A DNA stretch of 64,000 bases, taken from Azophilus sp963663395. GTDB lineage: Bacteria > Pseudomonadota > Gammaproteobacteria > Pseudomonadales > Azotimanducaceae. A program made the translations under genes and the position numbers. Location of the stretch: positions 1,426,001 to 1,490,000 of the forward strand of contig OY760226.1 of assembly GCA_963663395.1 (NCBI GenBank). Reading direction: 5' to 3'. How positions within the stretch are numbered: the stretch's first letter is position 1; each line of letters opens with the position of its first letter. Shown here one piece after another: positions 33,490-43,037 of the stretch. A model generated the notes under the pieces. The model was not told where the DNA came from, ran no database searches, and worked only from the letters and a program-made list of their open reading frames with translations.

Positions 33490-35805
33490 ATGAAGAAGCT
33501 AATAGCCGGCCTGGCTGGTCTGGGCCTACTCGGCATTCCGTGGGGGGTTCTTGGGGGCGAAGCGGAACAGTCGGTCGACGATCTGATCGAAGAGATGATT
33601 GTCACCGCCACCAAGCGCGAAGAGTCCATACAGGACGTACCGATTGCGGTGTCCGCGTTCAGCGGCGAAGACCTGACAGCCAGGGGAGTGCAGGACATCT
33701 ACGGGCTGCAGGAGGTGTCGCCCTCGATCGCCGTCTACAGTTCCAACAGCACGTCCAACGGCGGCACCCTGCGTATCCGCGGGGTGGGCACCACGGGCAA
33801 CAACCCCGGCCTCGAAGCTGCCGTGGGCACGTTCATCGACGGCATCTACCGCTCCCGGGCGGGCCTGGCATTCAATGACCTGACCGACATCGATCGAATC
33901 GAGATCCTGCGTGGTCCCCAGGGCACCCTGTTCGGCAAGAACACCGTGGCCGGTGCGGTCAACATCATCACCCGCAAGCCGGAATTCGAGAACAGCGCCA
34001 GCCTGACGGTGGGCGTGGGCAACCTCGACTCCCAGGAATACGGCTTCATCGGCAACGCCGTGCTCTCGGAGGACGTGCTGGCCGGCCGGTTCGCCTACAG
34101 CTACCGAAAGCGCGACGGCTTCTACCAGGACGTCGATTCCGACGACGCGTACGACAACCGCGACCGCCACAATTTGAGGGGGCAACTGCTCTGGACGCCC
34201 GACGATCGAGTGGAAGTGCGAATCATCGGCGACTATACCGAGAAGGACGAAACGTGCTGTCCCGCGGCGTTCTGGATAAACGGTCCCGCCAGCGCCCTTA
34301 TTGCGCTTCTGGGCGGCAATACCGATACCTTCGAAGTCGACAAGAAATCGCGGGTGGGCGTGAACTACGAACCCAACGAGGACGTCGAGGACTGGGGCTT
34401 GTCCGTGGATGTGCTCTGGGAGGTGGGGGAGGCCATGAGCTTCCGGTCCGTTACCGCCTATCGGGACTACGAGGTGTTTCGCGGCCAGGATATCGACTTC
34501 ACCAGTGCCGACCTCCTGCATCCACAGGATACGAACGAGTCGTTCGAGAACTTCTCCCAGGAGGTACAACTCTTTGGCGAGAACGATAACTTCTCGTGGC
34601 TGGTCGGAGCCTACGTCTACACGGAAGACCTGGAATCGGACGAGATCGTCGCCATGTCCCATGACGGCCCCACCTATCTCTCCCTCGCAATCGGAGCGCC
34701 TCAAACAGCCCCGCTGTTCATGGGCGACCCGGCCGGACGCGGGGTTCCCGCCCAGGGGTACGATGCGCTCTATTTCTCGGAATCCGAAGGCTGGTCGCTG
34801 TTTACCCACAACACCTGGCACCTGAATCCGAGCGTCGACGTCACGGCGGGATTGCGGTATTCCTCCGAGAAGAAAGACGCGGGCGCCATCATCAACGGCG
34901 CCCCATTCGGCGAGGCCATCGACGACCCGTTCTGCGCGTTCGTTCCGATCGGATCGCTCTGCGACAACGCAAGCTACAACAACTCGGAAACCGAAGACGA
35001 GGTCACGGGTACCCTGAAGCTTGCCTGGCAGGCCTCGGATGCTGTCAATGTCTACGCCAGTTACAGCAGGGGTTACAAGGCCGGAGGCTACAACCTCGAC
35101 CAGGAAGCTCTGGGCTTTCGGGACGAAAATGGCAATTTCATTGACGAGAGCCGGTTCGACCCGGAAACCTCGGACTCCTTCGAACTCGGCGTAAAGGGCC
35201 GTTTCGCCGACGGGCGCCTGACCGTCAACACGGCGCTGTTCTACACGACCTTCGACGATTTCCAGCTCAATACCTTCACGGGCCTGGGTTTTACCGTGGG
35301 CAACGTCAAGAAGGCCGTCTCCTCGGGGGTGGAAGTGGAGAGCTTTCTCACGCTGGCCGACGGCGTGTTCCTGACCGCGGGGGCTACCTACAACGATGCG
35401 CGTTACGGCGACGACCTGCTGCCGAACAACGCACACCTGGCCGACAGGCGGCTGACGCAATCGCCGCTGTGGCAGGCCAGCGCCTCGCTGTTCCTCGACC
35501 GCGAGATTCCCAACACCAACTTTCGCTGGATGGCGAACGCGAACTGGTCCCACGTAGGAGAGGTCAATACAGGTTCGGACCTGGACCATCCGCAGAAGGT
35601 TCGCGAGGCGTTCAACATGTTCAACGCCCAGTTGGGAATCAAGACCGCCGAAGGCCGCTACGAAGTCATCGTCTGGGGCCGTAACCTGACCGACAGACGG
35701 CTGAATTCCCTGGTATTCGACTCGGTGTTCCAGGGAGGAAGCTGGCACACGTTCATCAACGAGCCCCGCACCTACGGGGTGACGGTGAGGGCCCATCTCA
35801 ACTAG
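33490..35805 (+). CDS. TonB-dependent outer-membrane receptor
   Basis: The 771-residue protein has a signal peptide (MKKLIAGLAGLGLLG to about residue 23) and a TonB-box-like EEMIVTATKREESIQDVPIAV segment. A plug domain spans about 45-160 (LRIRGVGTTGNN, VEILRGPQGTLFGKNTVAGAV), and a 22-strand-type barrel ends in an aromatic-rich strand with terminal Asn. It is the 'ESIQDVPIAV' class abundant in aquatic gammaproteobacteria and sphingomonads, which take up siderophores, vitamins or organic compounds. No ligand can be assigned. A second receptor follows after an intrinsic terminator, so each is a separate unit. Confidence 0.93.
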   Translation: MKKLIAGLAGLGLLGIPWGVLGGEAEQSVDDLIEEMIVTATKREESIQDVPIAVSAFSGEDLTARGVQDIYGLQEVSPSIAVYSSNSTSNGGTLRIRGVGTTGNNPGLEAAVGTFIDGIYRSRAGLAFNDLTDIDRIEILRGPQGTLFGKNTVAGAVNIITRKPEFENSASLTVGVGNLDSQEYGFIGNAVLSEDVLAGRFAYSYRKRDGFYQDVDSDDAYDNRDRHNLRGQLLWTPDDRVEVRIIGDYTEKDETCCPAAFWINGPASALIALLGGNTDTFEVDKKSRVGVNYEPNEDVEDWGLSVDVLWEVGEAMSFRSVTAYRDYEVFRGQDIDFTSADLLHPQDTNESFENFSQEVQLFGENDNFSWLVGAYVYTEDLESDEIVAMSHDGPTYLSLAIGAPQTAPLFMGDPAGRGVPAQGYDALYFSESEGWSLFTHNTWHLNPSVDVTAGLRYSSEKKDAGAIINGAPFGEAIDDPFCAFVPIGSLCDNASYNNSETEDEVTGTLKLAWQASDAVNVYASYSRGYKAGGYNLDQEALGFRDENGNFIDESRFDPETSDSFELGVKGRFADGRLTVNTALFYTTFDDFQLNTFTGLGFTVGNVKKAVSSGVEVESFLTLADGVFLTAGATYNDARYGDDLLPNNAHLADRRLTQSPLWQASASLFLDREIPNTNFRWMANANWSHVGEVNTGSDLDHPQKVREAFNMFNAQLGIKTAEGRYEVIVWGRNLTDRRLNSLVFDSVFQGGSWHTFINEPRTYGVTVRAHLN

Positions 35806-35861
35806 AGTCCTTGAACGGCCTTTATGTGGACATGATGAGTCGCATTTTCGAACAGCGTCTC

Positions 35862-35900
35862 CAAGTTGCGGAGCAACTTGATCGCGTCGCCAGGCGACGC
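35862..35900. other. two adjacent short hairpins in the intergenic region
   Basis: CAAGTTGC (35862-35869) pairs with GCAACTTG (35873-35880) around a 3-nt loop; GCGTCGC (35884-35890) pairs with GCGACGC (35894-35900) around CAG. Both are perfect and only 3 bases apart. They lie inside a possible 23-codon frame (ATG about 35834 to TAG) without a clear ribosome-binding site. They may stabilise the receptor mRNA 3' end or form a small structured RNA. Confidence 0.5.
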
Positions 35901-35968
35901 GCCTAGACGACCGACCAGGCAATTCCCTGTTTGGGAGTGCCTGATTTGAGTCATCTGTACGTAACCGG

Positions 35969-36010
35969 ACGCCCCGCCGCGACAGCAATCGCGGCGGGGC
36001 GTTTGTGGTT
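35969..36010 (+). terminator. strong intrinsic terminator after the first receptor gene
   Basis: A perfect 14-bp stem (35969-35982 with 35989-36002) encloses the 6-nt loop CAGCAA and is followed by GTTTGTGGTTTT. The stem is almost entirely G-C. It lies between the two receptor genes and should end transcription from 33346 before the next promoter. On the minus strand it lacks a T-run. Confidence 0.85.
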
Positions 36011-36066
36011 TTCGGAGGGCACATGGGAACCATCCGGCTCCTTGGGTCAGTGAGCCGTTTCGTCGT

Positions 36067-36095
36067 TTGACAGAAGGTTCGGCCAAGCCTATAAG
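36067..36095 (+). promoter_or_regulatory. sigma70-type promoter upstream of the second TonB-dependent receptor
   Basis: TTGACA (36067-36072), a 17-bp spacer and TATAAG (36090-36095) make a near-consensus promoter. Initiation would be near 36102, giving a leader of about 36 nt before ATG 36138, with GAGGGGAT as ribosome-binding site. The rest of the 330-bp intergenic region holds the two hairpins and the terminator described separately. Confidence 0.7.
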
Positions 36096-36137
36096 GATGT
36101 GGGGCATTGATGCCCTGGATTAACTGAGGGGATAGTT

Positions 36138-39100
36138 ATGACAAGCGCAAATCCGATTCGCCGGCGCGCGCTGGCGACTGCCGTAGTTGCCGTGGGCATC
36201 TGCGCTCCAGCCCTGGTTCTGGCCGAGCAAGAGGGCGACGCCATCGAGGAAGTCATCGTCACCGCACAGCGCACGGCGGAGAGCATCCAGGACGTGCCCA
36301 TCGCGGTGACCGCCCTGACCGGCAGCATGCTGGAGGACCGGCAGGTCATCAACCCGTCCGACCTGCAGCTGAATGCGCCGAGCGTCAGCTTCACGGCCAC
36401 CAACTTCGGCAATTCGAGCTTCAGCATCCGCGGCATCGGGCGGCTGGTGATCAGCGGCACGGGAGAGGCCGGCGTGTCCACGCACATGAACGAGATTGCC
36501 GTCAGCACCAACCTCAATACCATCGAGTTTTTCGACATGGAGCGGGTCGAGATTCTGCGCGGCCCGCAGGGCACGTTGTACGGCCGTAACGCCACGGGCG
36601 GCGCCATCAACTTCGTTACCGCGCTGCCCGACTTCGAGGCAGCGGAGGGGTTCCTGGATTTCGAATTCGGCGACTACAACCACACACGGGCGAAAGCCGT
36701 GCTGAACATTCCACTCGGAGAGACGGCCGGGCTGCGACTGGGCGGTTTCAAGCTCGACCGTGACGGATACATTGAAAACATCGCCTACGGCCAGACCGAC
36801 GCCAACGGCAACACCATCGACGGCATCGATGACGACATCGACGGCCGCGACATCACCGCCCTCAGGGCAACCTTCCGCTGGCAGCCCACCGACCGCGCCG
36901 ATTTCTGGGTTCAATACAACAGTTTCCGGGAAGACGACGACCGGGCGCGGATCACCAACCAGGTTTGCGTGCGCAACACGCTGCCCACCGCGGGTTGCCT
37001 GCCGAACGAGTTCGGCTTCGACAAACCGCACCTCGGCGCCACAACGGGCGGCATATTCGCGGCTCTTGCCGGCGCGCTGCCGCCGGGCGTGGACGGCTCC
37101 AATCCCGCTATGTACGCCTACCCGCGGCCGGCGCTGGGCGGCTTCCGGGAAATGCACACCGACTACGAGCCAGTATTCGAAGACGAGGAAGACCTGTGGA
37201 CCGCGGGCTTAAGCTATGAGTTCGATTCCTTCATGGTGAACCTGTCAGGGGCCTACCAGACCCGTGACTACGTTTCGCGGCAGGACTACCTGATGGACGT
37301 GGGGCCGACGCTGGCGCCCACGCCGCTCAATCCTGCGGGGCTGTGGCCCACCTCCGAGCCCGCCGGCCTGGCCGCGGGCTCCGACTGGACGTCGGATCAG
37401 TGCAACCTGCTGGAAGGAACGGCCGGGGTCTTCGGCGGGTGCATCCTGCCGGTGGACCAGACCCGCGTTTTCGCTTTCGACCAGGCTGATGCGGATTCCG
37501 AATACTGGACCGCCGAGGCGCGGATTCAAAGCACGCTTGATGGGCCGTTCAACTTCCAGATGGGTGGCAGCCTGTACGACTCCACCAGTAACGGCGACTA
37601 CTACGTACTCGCCAACACCCTCGATATCGTGTCGATCTACGGCTCGCCGCTGCTCGGCTTCCCGCCGCTGTATCCGGGTTTTTTCAACAACACCAACAAT
37701 CCGGACGATGGCACGGTTCAGGACGGTTGGGCGGTCTTCGGCGAGGCATACTTCGACGTTTCCGACAGCGTGAAGATCACGGCCGGCTTGCGTTACAACG
37801 AGGACAACAAGGAGGTGGACGACACCAGCGTGTTGTTCAACTCCATCAATGCGAACGCCGCGCTGGGCGGCCTGTTCGGCGCCAACCCGATCTGGTTGCG
37901 CACACCGCTGTTCCTGGAAATGGTGGGCATGGCAAGCAACCCGACGCTGCCGCTGAGCGAGGCTTCCACGAGAACGCTCGAGTTCTGGGACGCCCAGGGC
38001 GTCTATGCTGAAACCGCGCCGACGATTGTCGGGGGAATCGCCACCCTGGGCATCCTCGGAGGAGTCCAGGACGGGTCGATTCCCCTGGGTACGGCGTTCC
38101 AGTTGCTGGGTGGTCTACCGCCGGTGTTTCAGGGCATGGCGCTGGCGCTGATCAGTGGGGATCCGGCAGTGATTGCAGCGGATCCGGGCGTGCAGGCATT
38201 CGGCGGCGCACTCGGCGCCCTGGCTGGCGCCATTCCACCGGCACCCGGTTTCGGCGAGACGCGCTTTGTCACCGGCAGCCCCAGCAAGGCGGACTGGTCC
38301 GAGTTGAGCGGACGGATCGGCATCGACTGGCAGATCAACAACAACTCCATGGTTTACGGGTTCTACAGCCGCGGCTACAAGCCCGGCGGTTTCAACCCCG
38401 CCATTCCGCCGGCCTTCCAGTCGACATCGTCGTTCACCTTCGATTCCGAAGAGGTGGGCTCCATCGAAATAGGCAGCAAGAATACCTTCATGGACGGGCG
38501 CCTGATGCTCAACGGCGCGTTCTTCCTGTACGACTACTCGGGCCTGCAGGTAACGCGAATCGCCAACAACTCCTCGCTCAACGACAACATCGATTCCGAC
38601 ATCATGGGCATCGAGATCGAGGGGCTGTGGCGGCCCGAGGCGCTACCCGGCATGGCGGTAGACTTCGCCTACGGCTGGCTGAACGCGGAAGTGGACGGGT
38701 CGGAGTCGCTTGACCCGCTGAACCGAACCGCCGACAACCCCGACTACATCCTGTTGAAGAACATCGACCCGGGCTCGTTGACCGGCGTGACCTACATTGC
38801 CCGGGAATCGCAGATTACCGATGCGGTGGTCAATGCCGCGCTGGCGAGCGGCGGAGCCCTGGATCTGCGCAACGGAACGGTATTGCAGAACGTTGCCTAT
38901 CCCGCCAACAGCGCCGGCGTCTCCATTCCGGCCTACTTCTCGCGAGGGTTCCTGGACGCCTTCGGGGTCGAGACCCTGAACGGGCTGCCGGTCGACCTGG
39001 ACGGCAATCGCCTGCCCAACTCCCCGGAGCATACCCTGAGGCTGGGCCTGGCCTACACCTGGCAGGTGCCGGCCATCGCCGGTTCGCTCACGGCCCGTTG

Positions 39101-39368
39101 GGACTACTACTGGCAAGGCGACTCGTACGCCCGGGAATTCAATTCCGTCGGCGATGAGATCGACAGCTGGGACCAGCACAACGCCACGCTCATCTACGAG
39201 AGCAGCGACGGCCGCTGGATGGTGAAAGCCTGGGTACGCAACATTTCCGATGACGACAACGTCACGGGCAAGTACCTGACGTCGGATACGTCCGGATTCT
39301 TCAGGAACTACTTCCTGACGGAACCGCGCCTGTTCGGCGCGTCCCTGCGCTTCAACTTTGGGGGCTGA
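36138..39368 (+). CDS. large TonB-dependent outer-membrane receptor
   Basis: At 1076 residues this receptor is about 300 longer than its neighbour. It has a signal peptide (to about residue 31), a TonB-box-like EEVIVTAQRTAESIQDVPIAV segment, a plug (about 45-165, with FSIRGIGRLV and VEILRGPQGTLYGRNATGGAI) and a barrel ending in a terminal strand LRFNFGG. Two long inserts are notable: about 300-370 and about 566-705. The second is rich in Gly, Ala, Leu and Pro and shows little beta-barrel alternation, so it is likely an extracellular loop or an added small domain. Ligand unknown. It has its own promoter. Confidence 0.9.
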   Translation: MTSANPIRRRALATAVVAVGICAPALVLAEQEGDAIEEVIVTAQRTAESIQDVPIAVTALTGSMLEDRQVINPSDLQLNAPSVSFTATNFGNSSFSIRGIGRLVISGTGEAGVSTHMNEIAVSTNLNTIEFFDMERVEILRGPQGTLYGRNATGGAINFVTALPDFEAAEGFLDFEFGDYNHTRAKAVLNIPLGETAGLRLGGFKLDRDGYIENIAYGQTDANGNTIDGIDDDIDGRDITALRATFRWQPTDRADFWVQYNSFREDDDRARITNQVCVRNTLPTAGCLPNEFGFDKPHLGATTGGIFAALAGALPPGVDGSNPAMYAYPRPALGGFREMHTDYEPVFEDEEDLWTAGLSYEFDSFMVNLSGAYQTRDYVSRQDYLMDVGPTLAPTPLNPAGLWPTSEPAGLAAGSDWTSDQCNLLEGTAGVFGGCILPVDQTRVFAFDQADADSEYWTAEARIQSTLDGPFNFQMGGSLYDSTSNGDYYVLANTLDIVSIYGSPLLGFPPLYPGFFNNTNNPDDGTVQDGWAVFGEAYFDVSDSVKITAGLRYNEDNKEVDDTSVLFNSINANAALGGLFGANPIWLRTPLFLEMVGMASNPTLPLSEASTRTLEFWDAQGVYAETAPTIVGGIATLGILGGVQDGSIPLGTAFQLLGGLPPVFQGMALALISGDPAVIAADPGVQAFGGALGALAGAIPPAPGFGETRFVTGSPSKADWSELSGRIGIDWQINNNSMVYGFYSRGYKPGGFNPAIPPAFQSTSSFTFDSEEVGSIEIGSKNTFMDGRLMLNGAFFLYDYSGLQVTRIANNSSLNDNIDSDIMGIEIEGLWRPEALPGMAVDFAYGWLNAEVDGSESLDPLNRTADNPDYILLKNIDPGSLTGVTYIARESQITDAVVNAALASGGALDLRNGTVLQNVAYPANSAGVSIPAYFSRGFLDAFGVETLNGLPVDLDGNRLPNSPEHTLRLGLAYTWQVPAIAGSLTARWDYYWQGDSYAREFNSVGDEIDSWDQHNATLIYESSDGRWMVKAWVRNISDDDNVTGKYLTSDTSGFFRNYFLTEPRLFGASLRFNFGG

Positions 39369-39392
39369 TCCCGCACCGGGCGGAACCCTTGG

Positions 39393-40367
39393 TCAGGCGT
39401 AGAGGTGGCAGGCGACCTGCCTGTCCTCCTCTGCGCTTGACGCATCTTTCAGGGGGATCAATTCGGGCGTCTGCTCCCGGCAGACGTCCATGACTTTCGG
39501 GCAACGCCCCGCGAACCGGCACCCCGGTGGGATGTTGATGGGTGAGGGGATCTCGCCACGAATGTGCGTCGATACCCGGTCCCGCTCCGAGATCGGGTCC
39601 GGCTCCGGATTGGAGCCGACCAATATCTCGGTGTAGGGGTGCTTCGGGCGGAAGAAGACATCGTTCGCCCTGCCCACTTCCACCAGCGACCCGAGGTACA
39701 TCACTGCCATGCGGTCGCTCACGTAGCGCACCATCGACAGGTCGTGGGCAATGAACAGCAGCGTCAGCCCCATGGACGACTTCAGTTCATCGAGCAGGTT
39801 GACCACCTGGGCCTGCACGGAGACATCCAGTGCCGAGATCGGCTCGTCGCAGACGACGAATTCGGGTTCGAGTACCAGCGCCCGGGCGACGCCGATGCGC
39901 TGCCGCTGGCCGCCTGAGAACTCGTGGGGATAACGCGCCATGTGGTCGGCCTGCAGGCCGACCCGCTCAAGCCAATCGGCGCAGCGGTCGCGGACTTCGC
40001 GGCTGTCCAGGTCTGAATGCAGCCGCAGGCCCTCGCCGACGATCTCGCCCACGGTCATGCGCGGGTTCAACGAGGAATAGGGGTCCTGGAAGATCATCTG
40101 CATGCGCCGGGCGTAGCGCTGGAAATCCGCGGGCCCGTACCGTTGCGGCAGGGTCTCGCCCTTGAAGGTCACCGTGCCCCCGGTCTTGTCGTGCAGGCCC
40201 AGGATGGCCTTGCCGAAGGTGGACTTGCCCGACCCGCTTTCCCCCACCAACCCCACGATCTCCTGCTCGGCGATGGCGAGGCTGACATCGTCCACCGCCT
40301 GCACCCGCTGATTGCGGCCGATCAGGAAGTGCTTGGTGACATTGCGTGCGTCGAGGACGGTGTTCAC
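39393..40367 (-). CDS. oppF: oligopeptide-type ABC transporter ATPase (OppF/DppF)
   Basis: The 324-residue ATPase starts at GTG 40367, preceded by GGAGG. Walker A is GESGSGKS, the Q-loop is MIFQDPYSSLNPRM, the signature is FSGGQRQRIGVARAL, and Walker B is FVVCDEPISALD with the following switch His (FIAHDLS). The C-terminal oligo_HPY region has Cys residues (PPGCRFAGRCPKVMDVC) as in the 4Fe-4S-type extension known for this family. It powers peptide or nickel-type uptake with OppD, B, C and A encoded upstream. An open frame extends 100 codons upstream but is unlike any ABC protein. Confidence 0.93.
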   Translation of the reverse strand: MNTVLDARNVTKHFLIGRNQRVQAVDDVSLAIAEQEIVGLVGESGSGKSTFGKAILGLHDKTGGTVTFKGETLPQRYGPADFQRYARRMQMIFQDPYSSLNPRMTVGEIVGEGLRLHSDLDSREVRDRCADWLERVGLQADHMARYPHEFSGGQRQRIGVARALVLEPEFVVCDEPISALDVSVQAQVVNLLDELKSSMGLTLLFIAHDLSMVRYVSDRMAVMYLGSLVEVGRANDVFFRPKHPYTEILVGSNPEPDPISERDRVSTHIRGEIPSPINIPPGCRFAGRCPKVMDVCREQTPELIPLKDASSAEEDRQVACHLYA

Positions 40368-40467
40368 CGGGCTGCCTCCAGACGGTGATTCGCCAGGCAG
40401 CCGCCCGGCCACGGTTCGCCAGGTTGTTTGGGGGCAGCGGGCCGCAAAGCCACTTGAGAACCCTGGT

Positions 40468-41487
40468 TCACGACGACGCTTCCCGGTAATGGATGCCGGC
40501 AACCCGCTGCCCGGCTGCCGGATGGTGCAGCCAGCAGCGGGTGTAGTGGGACGGCGAGAGTTCGAAGGCGCCCGGATCGTTGGGGCCGCAGATGCGCATC
40601 GTGTAAGGACAGCGGGCGCCGTAGGCGCACCCCTGCGGGGGAGCGAACAGGTCCGGCGGGCTGCCGTCAATGGGCGTGAGTTCCTGTTCGGCGCCGGGAT
40701 CGTTGGTCGGCATGGCCGCGTTCAGCCCAAGGGTATAGGGGTGGGCAGAGCGGTAGAACACATCGTCCGCCGTGCCGTTCTCGACGATCCGGCCTGCGTA
40801 CATGACCGCCACCTGGTCCGCCATGCGTGCCACCACGCCGAGGTCGTGGGTGATCAGGATGATGGCCATGCCGTTCTCGCGCTGCAGGTCGCGCAGCAGG
40901 TCGAGAATCTGTGCCTGGATGGTCACGTCCAGCGCGGTCGACGGTTCGTCGGCTATCAGTATGGCCGGCTCGCAGGCGATGGCCATGGCGATCATGGAGC
41001 GTTGCAACATGCCCCCGGAAAACTCGAAGGGATATTGCGCGGCCCGTTGTTCCGCCTCCGGGATGCGGGTCAACGCCAGCAGTTCGACCGCCCTTGCCAG
41101 CGCCTGCTGCTTCGAATAACCCCGATGAACCTGCAGGGTCTCGGCGATCTGGGCGCCGATGGTCATGGTGGGGTTCAGAGAGGTCATGGGGTCCTGGAAG
41201 ATCATGCCGATCTGGGCGCCGCGGATGCTGGTGCCATTCACCTGGGTGCGCCCGAGGATTTCGGCGCCGTTCAGTTTCGCGGAACCCGACGTGATACGCC
41301 CCGGCGGCATGGGGATCAGGCCCATCATGCTCTGTACCGTTACCGACTTGCCGCAGCCGGACTCGCCGACGATGGCCAGCGTCTTCCCCGCCTCCACGTT
41401 GAAACTGACACCGCGCACCGCCTGCACGACACCGCCGTAGGTGTCGAACTCGACCTTGAGATCGGCGACTTCGAGCAGTGCGGTCAC
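40468..41487 (-). CDS. oppD: oligopeptide-type ABC transporter ATPase (OppD/DppD)
   Basis: The 339-residue ATPase has Walker A GESGCGKS, the Q-loop MIFQDPMTSLNPTM, signature FSGGMLQRSMIAMAI, Walker B ILIADEPSTALD, and HDLGVVA. In the signature the usual FSGGMRQR reads FSGGMLQR; Leu replaces Arg. The C-terminal oligo_HPY region contains PQGCAYGARCPYTMRIC. It pairs with OppF (100 bp downstream) and follows the permease genes, with about 175 bp between it and oppC. Confidence 0.93.
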   Translation of the reverse strand: MTALLEVADLKVEFDTYGGVVQAVRGVSFNVEAGKTLAIVGESGCGKSVTVQSMMGLIPMPPGRITSGSAKLNGAEILGRTQVNGTSIRGAQIGMIFQDPMTSLNPTMTIGAQIAETLQVHRGYSKQQALARAVELLALTRIPEAEQRAAQYPFEFSGGMLQRSMIAMAIACEPAILIADEPSTALDVTIQAQILDLLRDLQRENGMAIILITHDLGVVARMADQVAVMYAGRIVENGTADDVFYRSAHPYTLGLNAAMPTNDPGAEQELTPIDGSPPDLFAPPQGCAYGARCPYTMRICGPNDPGAFELSPSHYTRCWLHHPAAGQRVAGIHYREASS

Positions 41488-41662
41488 GTCGCGCCTCCCA
41501 GGGGGCTAACGCTGTTGGGCCATTGGGGTGCACGCTTTCCGACCCGCATGCCCGCTCTTTCCCGGGATTCCTGCATTGTTCCTTGCGCGTCCTCGTCCCG
41601 ACGCGCCGGGTTCCCGGCTCGCATGGAATAGATTGTCGGGCCGTTGGCACTCAGGGGCATGC

Positions 41663-43033
41663 TCACTCCGTACCTCTCATGCGGGCGTCCAGCGCATCGC
41701 GCAGCCCGTCGCCGAGCAGGTTGAATGCCAGTACGGTGATGCTGATGAACAGCGCCGGAAAGATCAGTTCATGGGGGTAGGTGAGCATGGTCTTGATGCC
41801 CTCGTTGCACATGCTCCCCCAGGAGGCTTCCGGCGGGGCGACGCCCATGCCGATGAAGGACAGGAAAGCCTCGGTGAAGATGGCGCTCGGCACGGCGAAG
41901 GTCAGGGTGACCAGGATGACACCCATGGTGTTGGGGATCATGTGGCGCAGCACCAGGTAGCCGGTCTTCGCGCCGAGCAGCCGCGAGGCGCTGACGTAAC
42001 CCTCTTCGCGGATCTGCAGGATCTGCCCACGCACCAGCCGGGCGGTCGCCGGCCAGCCCAGCAGCACCAGGGCGATGACCAGGGGCGCGATGCCAGATTC
42101 GCCGGGCTGCACCCCGGAGGCGACCCGGATGAGGATCATGAACAGCAGGAAGGGCAGCGCCACCACGAAATCCGAGAAGCGCATGAGCAGTTGATCGGCG
42201 ATCCCGCCGAAAAACCCGGCGGTGGCCCCGTAGACGACTCCGAACAGGATGAACAATATGGGGGCGAAGATACCGATGAACAGCGAGACCCGGGCTCCCG
42301 ACATCAGGCGCGCCAGCATGTCGCGCCCCAGGTAGTCGGTGCCCAGCGGGTGGAAGGCGAGTTCAACGCTGTCGCCCTCTCGAAGCTCCACCCCTTGCGG
42401 GACCAGGCCGGCCGCAGCGGCCTCTTCCAGGGTGATTACCCGTTCCACGTCCACTTCGATGGTCTGATGGGCATCCGTCGGCTGGCCGTCGGCTCCCAGC
42501 ACCACCACGGAATAAAAATAGTTGCGCGGTTTCAGGTCCAGCCGGTCTTCGAAGGCTGTGTCGGCCGGATCGAGAATGTCGAACAGCGGCAGCCCGAAGG
42601 CGCGCTCCTCGCCGATGGGGAACAGGTTCCGATAGAGGCGGTAGCCTCGCGCACCGTCGATGGGCTCCCAGATCAGCCGCACCGCCTGGCTGGTCGCCGG
42701 CTCCGCGAGTCGCAGACCTGTTCCGGGCTGCAGTGTGGAGCCGTCCCAGGGCGTATGGGGTTCGATGACGGTGGCAACGGCAGCGGGACCCGGCGCGCGG
42801 CTGACCTGGTCCAGATCCTGTGCCTGCGGATCCACCGTCCAGATCCAGGGGCCGGCGATGGTGAACGTCAGTAGGGCGATGATCAGGTATAGCGAGAACA
42901 GCGCCCGCCGGTTGTCCTTCAGCCGCACCCAGGCATCCTGCCAGTAGGAGAGCGAGGGCCGCGCGACGACCTGTACGGCCTCGTCGGTGCGGACGGATTC
43001 GAAGTCCCGGGCGGTGAAGGTCGTTTCGCTCAC
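41663..43033 (-). CDS. oppC: ABC transporter permease (OppC/DppC) with an inserted FN3-like domain
   Basis: The C-terminal half (from about 235) is a standard OppC permease of five hydrophobic segments with the EAA motif near SRLLGAKTGYLVLRHMIPN. The first TM is at about 43-65. Between TM1 and TM2 there is an unusually long periplasmic segment (about 66-235). Residues 108-196 look like a fibronectin type III domain: VRLIWEPIDGARGYRLYRN, then NYFYSVVVLGADGQ and a closing strand. Normal OppC proteins are about 300 residues; this is 456. The gene lies 4 bp downstream of oppB. Confidence 0.9.
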   Translation of the reverse strand: MSETTFTARDFESVRTDEAVQVVARPSLSYWQDAWVRLKDNRRALFSLYLIIALLTFTIAGPWIWTVDPQAQDLDQVSRAPGPAAVATVIEPHTPWDGSTLQPGTGLRLAEPATSQAVRLIWEPIDGARGYRLYRNLFPIGEERAFGLPLFDILDPADTAFEDRLDLKPRNYFYSVVVLGADGQPTDAHQTIEVDVERVITLEEAAAAGLVPQGVELREGDSVELAFHPLGTDYLGRDMLARLMSGARVSLFIGIFAPILFILFGVVYGATAGFFGGIADQLLMRFSDFVVALPFLLFMILIRVASGVQPGESGIAPLVIALVLLGWPATARLVRGQILQIREEGYVSASRLLGAKTGYLVLRHMIPNTMGVILVTLTFAVPSAIFTEAFLSFIGMGVAPPEASWGSMCNEGIKTMLTYPHELIFPALFISITVLAFNLLGDGLRDALDARMRGTE

Positions 43034-43037
43034 GGCG

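Noticed and set aside
33526..36033. Long minus-strand open frame under the first TonB-dependent receptor
   Set aside because: It covers the receptor gene, the terminator and both hairpins, and has no recognisable domain.
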